DNA from: Paenibacillus taichungensis
GTDB taxonomy: Bacteria; Bacillota; Bacilli; Paenibacillales; Paenibacillaceae
DNA: 64,000 bases
Assembly: GCF_013359905.1 (NCBI RefSeq)
Contig: NZ_JABMCC010000121.1
Span: 1,054,001-1,118,000, forward strand
Reading direction: 5' to 3'
Of this stretch, positions 57,123-64,000 are shown in pieces (within the stretch, counting starts at the first letter, position 1; every line of letters begins with the position of its first letter). Below the pieces are notes generated by a model. It was not told the origin of the DNA and searched no databases. It saw only the letters and a list, made by a program, of their open reading frames with translations. The position numbers were made by a program, and so were the translations under genes.

Positions 57123-57851
57123 ATGGCGCAGCGTTTGCTCGTTATTGAAGATGAACCAACATTATCAAGATTGCTTACGTACAACCTGACACAAGAGGGC
57201 TATGATGTTATTGCTGAGGATCACGGATCTTCAGGTTATGATCGGGCGTTGTCCCAGGAATTTGATCTGATTCTGCTGGATCTGATGCTTCCTGGAATGA
57301 ATGGTCTGGATATTCTGAACAAGTTACGAATTCAGGGTGTCAGCACACCGGTCATTATTCTCACAGCCAAAAACGGTGAAGCCGAAGTTGTACAAGGCTT
57401 AAAATCAGGTGCCGATGATTATATTACGAAGCCATTTGGTGTATCTGAATTGCTTGCACGTGTAGATGCAGTATTAAGACGTTATTCGAATGGTGAAGAT
57501 TTGCCGCAGCCAGAGGATAAGGACGGTTCACGTATTATTCTGGGAGAGCTTGAGATTTATCCTTTGAAGTATGAAGTGACACTGGGTGGACAATCCATCA
57601 GTCTTCGTCCCAAGGAATTCGAGGTACTGCTTTATCTGGCCAAGAAGCCGGGTGTTGTGCTTACTCGGGATGATCTGATGAATGCGGTCTGGGGCTTCGA
57701 TTATATCGGAGGACAGCGCACGGTGGACGTTCATGTCAGTTCATTACGGAAAAAGTTGGAGCTTGATCCGGAATCGGTTCACATTGATTCAATTCGCGGT
57801 GTAGGTTATAAATTAGTTGTAAAAAGAAAAACTCCCCATCATTCAAGTTAA
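57123..57851 (+). CDS. phoP: Phosphate-regulon response regulator PhoP (OmpR/PhoB family)
   Basis: 242 residues. The receiver domain holds the phosphorylated D53 in 'LILLDLMLPGMNG', acidic pair in 'VIEDEPT', and 'TAKNGEAEVVQGLKSGADDYITKPFG'. The C-terminal winged helix (about 135-238) ends with 'QRTVDVHVSSLRKKLE...IRGVGYKLV'. It binds TTAACA-type repeats, which are found three times in this region. AGAAGGGG precedes the ATG. Confidence 0.94.
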   Translation: MAQRLLVIEDEPTLSRLLTYNLTQEGYDVIAEDHGSSGYDRALSQEFDLILLDLMLPGMNGLDILNKLRIQGVSTPVIILTAKNGEAEVVQGLKSGADDYITKPFGVSELLARVDAVLRRYSNGEDLPQPEDKDGSRIILGELEIYPLKYEVTLGGQSISLRPKEFEVLLYLAKKPGVVLTRDDLMNAVWGFDYIGGQRTVDVHVSSLRKKLELDPESVHIDSIRGVGYKLVVKRKTPHHSS

Positions 57852-57872
57852 CAATGATCGGGGAGTTTTATT
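57829..57872 (+). terminator. Terminator of phoP
   Basis: ACTCCCC-ATCATT arms pair with AATGAT-CGGGGAGT, followed by TTTTATTTTA. The T tail runs into the next PhoP-box-like repeat. Confidence 0.8.
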
Positions 57873-57888
57873 TTACATTCCGTTAACA
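57872..57888 (+). promoter_or_regulatory. PhoP-box-like repeat upstream of the CBS chemoreceptor gene
   Basis: TTTACA (57872-57877), N5, TTAACA (57883-57888): 11-bp period. The 18-base string TTTTACATTCCGTTAACA (57871-57888) is identical to 59269-59286 in front of pstB. Confidence 0.6.
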
Positions 57889-58003
57889 CAAACAATTATT
57901 TTCCTTTACGTATAGGGAGTAGGATGAAGCTGTCTGAGTGATACTTTGTACCTACATATCCCACCTCAGGACGGAGCTCATACGTAAAGGAGATTGCGCA
58001 TTT

Positions 58004-59197
58004 ATGCCCATGTTGCTCGAAGTGAAGCTCGACCAGCCCGAAGAAATAATAGATACGCAACAGGATCAAGTTATAGCTCCCATGGGAGAGCAAAAAGATG
58101 ATGATAAAGTTGGGGTCACCAAAGAGAATGTAATCTCATTAAGGGATTATTGCCGTCAAATACCTGTAATTGACGTTCACACTACCTGTGGGGAAGCGGC
58201 AAGCCTGCTCAATCAGGATCAGGAGTACCCTTGTATTGTATTATGTGATGATCACATGCACCCATTAGGTTTGTTGATGCGAGAGACCTTATACCGGATG
58301 TTGAATGGACGCTTCGCGGCAGATCTCTTCTATCGGAAGCCGGTTGTTCATGTAGCGGACACTTCTCCTGTTATTGTCGATGTGCATGCAGAAGCGACTG
58401 CGATTATTGACATTGCTCTGGCGCGCAGTGAGCAATATTTCTACGATTGTTTGATCGTTACGGAAGAAGACCGATTTCTAGGTGTGCTGACGATGAGGGA
58501 TGTCATGTCCCTTTCCCGTAAGCTGCAGCATGTGGCTTCGGAAGAACGTGTACATATTATTACACAGAGCAGGCAGGAAATAACGAGAATTAACGACTCT
58601 GTCATCAAACTGGTTCAAGCAGCTCGAAAGGCGGGGCAAGAAGCGTCTCAGATCATGCAGTTATCCGAACGGGGAGCAAGCAGTCTCAATCAGGTTGATG
58701 CTTCCTATAACCGTGTATATCAGCATATGGAGGGCCAGCAGAAGCACGCGGATGACATGCTTCGCTCCATCGATATGGGTTCCGGGATGGCGCGTTCCAT
58801 TCGTTCATTGGCTGACCAAAGCGGGCTACTCGCCATGAATGCTTCCATTGAAGCGGCACATGCGGGGGATTATGGACGGGGTTTCCAGGTCGTCGCTGGT
58901 GAGATTCGCGCACTAGCGAAGCAGACCCGTGAGGTTGCGGGTAGTATGTCCTCTTTACTGGATGATATCGGGGGATTGACCAGACAGACTGTAGAACTGG
59001 TGAGAGCAAGCTCGGCAGAGATTGATAACAGCTCTGTTCATGTAAACGAAGGTGGGGCTGCGTTCAAACAGTTGAACACGGCTGTAGCAGGCATGTCCCA
59101 TATTGCAGCGGATATCGCGATGGAAGGCAATACGGCGGGAGAATTGGCTGGGCACATTCGGGAGAGACTGCAAGATATGGTCCAGGCGGATGACTAA
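58004..59197 (+). CDS. Soluble CBS-domain chemoreceptor-like protein
   Basis: 397 residues without a membrane segment. A CBS pair (about 50-175; 'IPVIDVHTTCGEAASLLNQ' and 'FLGVLTMRDVMSLSRKL') is followed by a chemoreceptor signalling domain with tip 'IRSLADQSGLLAMNASIEAAHAGDYGRGFQVVAGEIRALAKQT'. CBS pairs often bind adenine nucleotides, so it may read energy or phosphate state. I start at ATG 58004, 11 bases after AAAGGAG. It lies between phoP and pstB, each preceded by PhoP-box-like repeats. Confidence 0.88.
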   Translation: MPMLLEVKLDQPEEIIDTQQDQVIAPMGEQKDDDKVGVTKENVISLRDYCRQIPVIDVHTTCGEAASLLNQDQEYPCIVLCDDHMHPLGLLMRETLYRMLNGRFAADLFYRKPVVHVADTSPVIVDVHAEATAIIDIALARSEQYFYDCLIVTEEDRFLGVLTMRDVMSLSRKLQHVASEERVHIITQSRQEITRINDSVIKLVQAARKAGQEASQIMQLSERGASSLNQVDASYNRVYQHMEGQQKHADDMLRSIDMGSGMARSIRSLADQSGLLAMNASIEAAHAGDYGRGFQVVAGEIRALAKQTREVAGSMSSLLDDIGGLTRQTVELVRASSAEIDNSSVHVNEGGAAFKQLNTAVAGMSHIAADIAMEGNTAGELAGHIRERLQDMVQADD

Positions 59198-59269
59198 ACG
59201 AAGGTAGGATGGACATCATTCATACACAATGATCGGATAGGAGGGTCGTGGGTGTGAAAGATGTCTCTT

Positions 59270-59308
59270 TTTACATTCCGTTAACATGAAAGTGATACTG
59301 TTTTTACA
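59270..59308 (+). promoter_or_regulatory. PhoP box with repeats in 11-bp register before pstB
   Basis: TTTACA at 59270, TTAACA at 59281, a degenerate GTGATA at 59292, and TTTACA at 59303: four positions spaced by exactly 11 bp. This is the geometry of B. subtilis PhoP-activated promoters. Confidence 0.75.
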
Positions 59309-59322
59309 ATGAGAGGGTAGGA

Positions 59323-59328
59323 TATTAT
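59323..59328 (+). promoter_or_regulatory. -10 element of the pstB-phoU promoter
   Basis: TATTAT lies 14 bp after the last PhoP repeat; there is no good -35, as expected for an activator-dependent promoter. Confidence 0.55.
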
Positions 59329-59415
59329 AGATGACCGAGAGCCAAGTTCAATCATTGGCATCGGTCTACGTAAGGGAATCTGGTTGTCCCTGCCGCGAAG
59401 GAGAAGTGAACATCC

Positions 59416-60171
59416 ATGAAGGACCTCATTCACATTGAAGGACTTAATTTATACTATGATACGCATCACGCGCTTAAAAATATATCGATGGACCTGCCGG
59501 AGAAGACGGTTACCGCATTTATTGGTCCGTCGGGCTGTGGTAAATCGACCTTGCTTCGTACATTGAATCGGATGAATGACATGATTCCAGGCGTACGTGT
59601 GGAAGGACAAGTTATGTTGGACGGTTCTGACATTTATAGCAATGAGATTGAAGTAGAGACGCTGCGCAAGCGGGTCGGAATGGTATTTCAGCAGCCTAAC
59701 CCTTTTCCAAAATCCATTTACGATAACGTGGCCTATGGACCACGACTTCACGGGGTGACGCAAAAAGCCGAACTGGATCGTTTGGTTGAGCAGAGTCTCG
59801 TTCATGCTGCACTGTGGGATGAAGTAAAGGATGTGCTCAAAAAATCAGCACTCAGTCTCTCTGGTGGACAACAGCAGCGCCTCTGTATTGCGCGTGCTCT
59901 GGCCGTGCAGCCTGACGTACTGTTGATGGATGAAGCAACATCTGCACTTGATCCAATCTCAACGCTTAAAATTGAGGAACTGGTCAAGGAATTGCACCAC
60001 AAATACACGATTGTAATGGTAACCCACAACATGCACCAAGCTGCACGTGTATCGGGTCGTACAGTATTTTTCCTGAACGGAGAAGTGGTGGAGGCAGCAG
60101 ATACAGAAACGTTGTTCTCCACACCGCAGGATTCCAGAACCGAGGATTATATATCCGGACGGTTCGGATAA
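59416..60171 (+). CDS. pstB: Phosphate ABC transporter ATP-binding protein PstB
   Basis: 251 residues, the ATPase of the high-affinity phosphate importer. Walker A 'GPSGCGKST', Q-loop '[24 protein letters not shown]' (a PstB hallmark), signature 'LSGGQQQR', Walker B '[13 protein letters not shown]', switch His '[13 protein letters not shown]'. pstS, pstC and pstA are not next to it. AAGGAGAAG lies before the ATG. Followed by phoU after 62 bases. Confidence 0.95.
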   Translation: MKDLIHIEGLNLYYDTHHALKNISMDLPEKTVTAFIGPSGCGKSTLLRTLNRMNDMIPGVRVEGQVMLDGSDIYSNEIEVETLRKRVGMVFQQPNPFPKSIYDNVAYGPRLHGVTQKAELDRLVEQSLVHAALWDEVKDVLKKSALSLSGGQQQRLCIARALAVQPDVLLMDEATSALDPISTLKIEELVKELHHKYTIVMVTHNMHQAARVSGRTVFFLNGEVVEAADTETLFSTPQDSRTEDYISGRFG

Positions 60172-60233
60172 GCAGCTGAGTTCGAACGATCCCGGCGTGT
60201 CCGGAGATGATGGATAAGGAGGACATGGAATCT

Positions 60234-60893
60234 ATGATTCGCAGAAAAGAATTTGATCAGGAGCTTGAGGAACTGCGCACATTGCTTCGGCAAATGGGTG
60301 AGCATGTAGGCACAGCTTTGGATGGTGCTATTGAAAGTTTACAGACGATGGATGCCGAGAAAGCTCAGGTCATCATCAAGAATGATGCGAATCTGAATGC
60401 CCTGGAAGACAAGATTATGGAACTGGGTTCCAAGCTCATCATTACACAACAGCCGGTAGCGAAGGATTTGCGACGCATTATTGTTGCCTTCAAAATCTCA
60501 AGTGACTTGGAGCGTATGGGTGACCTTGCGCTGGATGTGGCCAAAGTGACCCTTCGTATGGACGGGCAGGAGCTCATTAAACCGCTTGTGGATATTCCAA
60601 GAATGGCGGAAATCGTGAAGTCCATGATTGAGGAATCCATTGAATCTTTCCTGAAAGAAAATACGGATCTGGCCTACAAAATGGCTCAGACCGATGATCA
60701 GGTTGACCAATTGTACAGTCATATGATCAGTGATCTCTACTCGTTTATGACAGACCATCCAAATAAGGCTTCCCAAGCGATGCTTTTGATGTTGGTAGGA
60801 CGTTATATCGAACGGATTGGTGACCACGCAACAAATATTGGTGAGAGCACGGTGTATCTGGTAACAGGAAAACGCCCTGATTTGAATCAATAG
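60234..60893 (+). CDS. phoU: Phosphate signalling regulator PhoU
   Basis: 219 residues (same length as usual Bacillus PhoU), two three-helix bundles of the PhoU fold. Metal-binding motif 'DLERMGDLA' at about residue 95 and 'YIERIGDHATNIGE' at about 195 are intact. PhoU links the Pst transporter to PhoR signalling. I start at ATG 60234 ('MIRRKEFDQELEELR'), 11 bases after AAGGAGG (60216-60222); the in-frame ATG at 60225 is only 2 bases from it. Confidence 0.94.
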   Translation: MIRRKEFDQELEELRTLLRQMGEHVGTALDGAIESLQTMDAEKAQVIIKNDANLNALEDKIMELGSKLIITQQPVAKDLRRIIVAFKISSDLERMGDLALDVAKVTLRMDGQELIKPLVDIPRMAEIVKSMIEESIESFLKENTDLAYKMAQTDDQVDQLYSHMISDLYSFMTDHPNKASQAMLLMLVGRYIERIGDHATNIGESTVYLVTGKRPDLNQ

Positions 60894-60938
60894 GTAACCG
60901 CTTATAGTGGAATTGGGGTATTATTCGTAGCGAAATGA

Positions 60939-60997
60939 AGGGACTTTCTCTCGGGCGGCCTGTGAACAGGTCACCCGCTGAGGGAGTTCCTTTTTTT
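60939..60997 (+). terminator. Terminator of pstB-phoU
   Basis: A long imperfect stem (AGGGACTTTCTC with GAGGGAGTTCCT, G-U pairs) with an inner CCTG/CAGG hairpin and T7. Confidence 0.75.
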
Positions 60998-61035
60998 GCA
61001 GGCCAAATCATGACCTATAAAGATGACTAATTTTT

Positions 61036-61063
61036 TTGTTGTAACTGGTGTGTATGGTATCAT
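61036..61063 (+). promoter_or_regulatory. Possible polA promoter
   Basis: -35 TTGTTG (61036-61041) and -10 TATCAT (61058-61063), 16-bp spacer, 50 bases before polA. Confidence 0.4.
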
Positions 61064-61113
61064 GAGAGTAGATGTAATTGAAGGATTGACCATACGATAC
61101 GCGAGGTGCTGGA

Positions 61114-63768
61114 ATGGACAAGTTTATTCTTATAGATGGAAATAGCATTATTTACAGGGCGTTTTTTGCAATGCCACCGCTAACTAACTCGAAAGGCTTG
61201 CACACCAATGCGGTTTACGGCTTCACCACGATGTTGCTGCGCTTGCTGGAAGAGCATAAACCGACACATGTGATGGTGGCATTTGATGCAGGCAAAGTTA
61301 CGTTCCGGCACGAAGGTTACCAGGAATATAAGGGTGGTCGTGAGAAAACACCACCGGAGTTGTCCGAGCAATTTCCGCTGCTGAAAGAGCTGCTTCAGGG
61401 CTTCGGGATTGCCCAGTTTGAGCTTGCAGGGTTTGAAGCGGATGACATTATCGGAACATTAACGAAGCGTGCGGACGAAGCTGGAAGACAGGTTCTCGTT
61501 GTGTCAGGTGACAAAGATATGTTGCAGCTTGCCTCTGAACATGTGCATATCGGGCTTACGCGCAAAGGGGTAACCGAGATTGAGCTATACGATCCTGCTC
61601 AGATTAAGGAGCGATATGGTCTGACCCCGCTGCAAATCATTGACCTCAAAGGTCTGATGGGCGATGCGTCCGACAATATTCCGGGCATTCCAGGCGTCGG
61701 GGAGAAAACGGCTCTGAAACTGCTGCACCAGTTCGGTTCGGTTGAAGAGGTTCTTAATGGTACAGGTGAGTTAAAGGGAAAAATGAAAGAAAAGATTGAG
61801 GCTCACGCCGAAGATGCACGTATGAGTAAGCAGCTTGCCACGATCCACCGTGAAGTTCCATTGGAACAAACTTGGGAAGATATGCAGTTTGCTGGCTTAA
61901 AAGAGGAACTGGCAGGTCCGGCTTTGGCCAAGCTCGAATTCAAGTCTTTGCTTGAGCGCCTGTCATTCCGTGCAAGTGTAGTTTCTGAACAGGAAGCCGT
62001 TCCGGCTGCCGCAGTGGAATCCTCCATTGCAACAGAAGAAACGATTAGTGAACTGTTCGGTTCACTCGAATCCATTGATGTGCTGCATGTGGAGACACAT
62101 GGCGATAACCCGCATCAGGCGAAACTAATTGGACTTGCTGTTGGTTCAGCCGGAACCTATACATTCCTGTCTCCCGAATTGCTTCAGTCTGAGGCAGCGG
62201 CCCCGGTAAGAGAGTGGCTTGGCAATGCAGATCAACCCAAGCGTGGTTATGATCTGCACCGTGTTGATCTGGCATTGCATGCGCATGGCATTGAGTTTGC
62301 TGGAGCGTCATTTGATGTGCAGCTGGCTGCCTATTTGCTAGATCCAACCGAATCGAATCAGACGATCAGTGGCCTGACCACGAAGTATGGTCTGCCTTCC
62401 CTTGTGGAGGATGATACGGTTATGGGCAAAGGTGCAAAATACCGGGTGCCTGAGGCGGATATACTGGGCGATTTTCTATGTCGCAAAGCGGCCGCAGTAG
62501 CAGCCATTATTCCACTCCAGGAGCAGGCACTGGAGAGCAATGAGATGAACGCACTTTTCCATGAACTCGAGATGCCGTTGTCACGTATTCTTGCAGATAT
62601 GGAGAAACAGGGCATTAAGGCTAATACGGCAGATTTGCAGGCTTTGGGTAGTGAGTTCGAAGAAAATATCAGCAGGTTGATGGCGGAAATCTACAAGCTT
62701 TCCGGCACGGAATTCAATCTGAATTCACCGAAACAGCTGGGTGAGATTTTATTCGATAAACTAGGTCTGCCTGTGGTGAAGAAAACAAAAACAGGATACT
62801 CTACGGATGCCGAAGTATTAGAGAAGCTGGCTCCATATAATGATGTGGTCAAACATATTCTGCAATATCGTCAACTTGCCAAGTTACAGTCCACATATGT
62901 AGAAGGACTGCTCAAAGAGATTTCAGATAAGGATGGCAAGGTGCATACGTTTTACCGTCAGACGATCGCGGCTACTGGGCGTCTGAGCAGCCAGTTCCCG
63001 AACTTGCAGAACATTCCGATTCGGATGGAGGAAGGTCGTAAAATCAGGAAGGTATTTGTTCCTTCCGAGCCGGGCTGGTCCATTTTGGCAGCAGACTATT
63101 CGCAGATTGAACTGCGCGTCCTTGCACATATTTCAGATGATGAGCGGCTGAAGGAAGCTTTTGTTCAGGACATGGATATCCATACGAAGACGGCCTCCGA
63201 TGTGTTTGGTGTGAAGCCAGAAGAGGTGGATGGAGACATGCGTCGTTCTGCCAAGGCGGTTAACTTCGGGATTGTATATGGCATCAGTGATTACGGCCTT
63301 TCGCAGAACCTGCACATCACGCGGAAAGAGGCAGCACAGTTTATCGATCAATACTTTGAAGTATTCCAGGGTGTTCGCCGATATATGGATGATATTGTGA
63401 AGGAAGCCCGTCAGGATGGTTATGTCAAAACGTTGCTGGAACGCCGTCGTTATCTGCCAGAAATCAATGCAAGCAACTTTAACCTGCGTTCCTTCGCGGA
63501 ACGGACAGCGATGAATACACCGATTCAGGGAACTGCGGCAGATATCATCAAGCTTGCCATGGTACAGATGGATGAAGCGCTGCGTGAACGCAAGCTGAAG
63601 AGTCGCATGCTGCTACAGGTGCACGATGAACTTGTATTCGAAGTGCCTGCGGATGAGCTGGAACTGATGAAAGAGCTGGTTCCTTCTGTGATGGAAAAAG
63701 CATTGGAGCTGTCAGTACCGCTAAAAGCAGAAGTCAGCTACGGAGAGAACTGGTACGAGGCTAAATAA
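61114..63768 (+). CDS. polA: DNA polymerase I
   Basis: 884 residues. N-terminal 5'-3' exonuclease (about 1-290; 'IDGNSIIYRAFFAMPPL', 'GFEADDIIGTL', 'GDKDMLQL'), a 3'-5' exonuclease-like domain (about 310-480) that looks inactive (the first Asp of the DxE motif is His325, and the last Asp motif is lost), and the polymerase (about 500-884) with motif A 'ADYSQIELRVLAH' (D661), motif B 'RRSAKAVNFGIVYG' and motif C 'QVHDELVFE' (D838). It fills gaps after RNA primer removal and repair. Stands between phoU and mutM as in Bacillales. Confidence 0.97.
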   Translation: MDKFILIDGNSIIYRAFFAMPPLTNSKGLHTNAVYGFTTMLLRLLEEHKPTHVMVAFDAGKVTFRHEGYQEYKGGREKTPPELSEQFPLLKELLQGFGIAQFELAGFEADDIIGTLTKRADEAGRQVLVVSGDKDMLQLASEHVHIGLTRKGVTEIELYDPAQIKERYGLTPLQIIDLKGLMGDASDNIPGIPGVGEKTALKLLHQFGSVEEVLNGTGELKGKMKEKIEAHAEDARMSKQLATIHREVPLEQTWEDMQFAGLKEELAGPALAKLEFKSLLERLSFRASVVSEQEAVPAAAVESSIATEETISELFGSLESIDVLHVETHGDNPHQAKLIGLAVGSAGTYTFLSPELLQSEAAAPVREWLGNADQPKRGYDLHRVDLALHAHGIEFAGASFDVQLAAYLLDPTESNQTISGLTTKYGLPSLVEDDTVMGKGAKYRVPEADILGDFLCRKAAAVAAIIPLQEQALESNEMNALFHELEMPLSRILADMEKQGIKANTADLQALGSEFEENISRLMAEIYKLSGTEFNLNSPKQLGEILFDKLGLPVVKKTKTGYSTDAEVLEKLAPYNDVVKHILQYRQLAKLQSTYVEGLLKEISDKDGKVHTFYRQTIAATGRLSSQFPNLQNIPIRMEEGRKIRKVFVPSEPGWSILAADYSQIELRVLAHISDDERLKEAFVQDMDIHTKTASDVFGVKPEEVDGDMRRSAKAVNFGIVYGISDYGLSQNLHITRKEAAQFIDQYFEVFQGVRRYMDDIVKEARQDGYVKTLLERRRYLPEINASNFNLRSFAERTAMNTPIQGTAADIIKLAMVQMDEALRERKLKSRMLLQVHDELVFEVPADELELMKELVPSVMEKALELSVPLKAEVSYGENWYEAK

Positions 63769-63884
63769 TAGATCCTAAGCGGGTTTTCCGTTATTTTACA
63801 AAATATTTTTCAACTGTTTTCGACACAAGAAGGGGTCCCGCTGAGCGCCATCTTCCGTTATAATATAGGGGAGGTGAGAACATC

Positions 63885-64000
63885 ATGCCGGAATTACCGG
63901 AAGTCGAAACAGTCAGAAGAACATTGAATCAACTTATTGTTGGCAAGACCATTGACTCCGTTACCGTTAGCTTGCCGCGGATTATTCAGCGGCCGGACGA
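63885..64000 (+). CDS. mutM: Formamidopyrimidine-DNA glycosylase MutM/Fpg, 5' end only
   Basis: Only the first 38 codons are in the window: '[20 protein letters not shown]', with the N-terminal Pro that acts as the nucleophile after Met removal and the P-E-L-P-E signature. Fpg removes oxidised purines such as 8-oxoguanine. GGGGAGGTGAG precedes the ATG. Its place directly after polA is the Bacillales order. No terminator lies between the two, so they may be co-transcribed. Confidence 0.95.
   Translation, partial: MPELPEVETVRRTLNQLIVGKTIDSVTVSLPRIIQRPD

Overview
The window looks like a stretch of a Paenibacillus-type chromosome: an endospore-forming, low-to-mid GC Bacillota. Three things support this. 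The housekeeping gene order from dnaE through accD-accA-pyk-fxsA-ytvI-citZ-icd-mdh, then phoR/phoP, polA and mutM, is the Bacillales order. Many sporulation genes are present (cotJABC, yheC/yheD-type genes, ytrH, ytrI, ytvI, a YjcZ-type microprotein). Ribosome binding sites are strong AGGAGG-like sequences, often followed by GTG or TTG starts. I see no rRNA, tRNA, CRISPR array, insertion sequence or integrated phage.

Layout. 1-6.3 kb: a DUF1802 gene, then the complete Fe-S assembly operon sufC-sufD-sufS-sufU-sufB behind a promoter overlapped by two Fur/PerR-like inverted repeats. 6.4-15 kb: an M23 peptidase without a signal peptide, a YjcZ microprotein, two HD-GYP phosphodiesterases flanking a MoaD-MoaE fusion and a YunD-type nucleotidase, the radical SAM protein YfkAB, and a CBS/CorC membrane protein. 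15.2-16.4 kb: the cotJABC spore coat operon. 16.5-20.2 kb, minus strand: an unusual four-gene metabolic cluster (thiamine-diphosphate enzyme, carboxymuconolactone-decarboxylase-like protein, STAS-like small protein, KAS III-like enzyme without the usual His and Asn). 20.5-24.4 kb: a Gfo/Idh/MocA oxidoreductase, a CHASE3-type chemoreceptor and a HAD phosphatase. 24.4-30.8 kb, minus strand: five tandem YheC/YheD-type ATP-grasp genes, with yheA divergent. 31.5-41 kb: ytoI, ytpI, ytrI-ytrH, dnaE (with two large low-complexity insertions), a PgpA/YutG homologue and small genes. 41-51.4 kb: accD-accA, pyk, thioesterase-fxsA, ytvI, citZ-icd-mdh. 51.6-55.2 kb: accessory genes (diguanylate cyclase, SDR, cupin). 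55.2-64 kb: phoR, phoP, a soluble CBS chemoreceptor, pstB, phoU, polA and the start of mutM.

How the genes work together. Fe-S assembly (suf) supports enzymes such as the radical SAM protein. AccDA, pyruvate kinase and the first three TCA enzymes link glycolysis to fatty acid synthesis and respiration; citZ carries a CcpA-like cre site. In the phosphate block I find PhoP-box-like repeats with an 11-bp period before phoP, before the CBS chemoreceptor gene and before pstB. This suggests one phosphate-starvation regulon that includes a cytoplasmic chemoreceptor not normally assigned to it.

The best candidates for undescribed biology are the KAS III/TPP/CMD/STAS cluster (16.5-20.2 kb), the five-gene ATP-grasp array (24.4-30.8 kb), and the Pho-box-linked chemoreceptor next to an orphan pstB (57.8-60.2 kb). 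All functional statements come from reading the sequence and from family knowledge; no database search was run.
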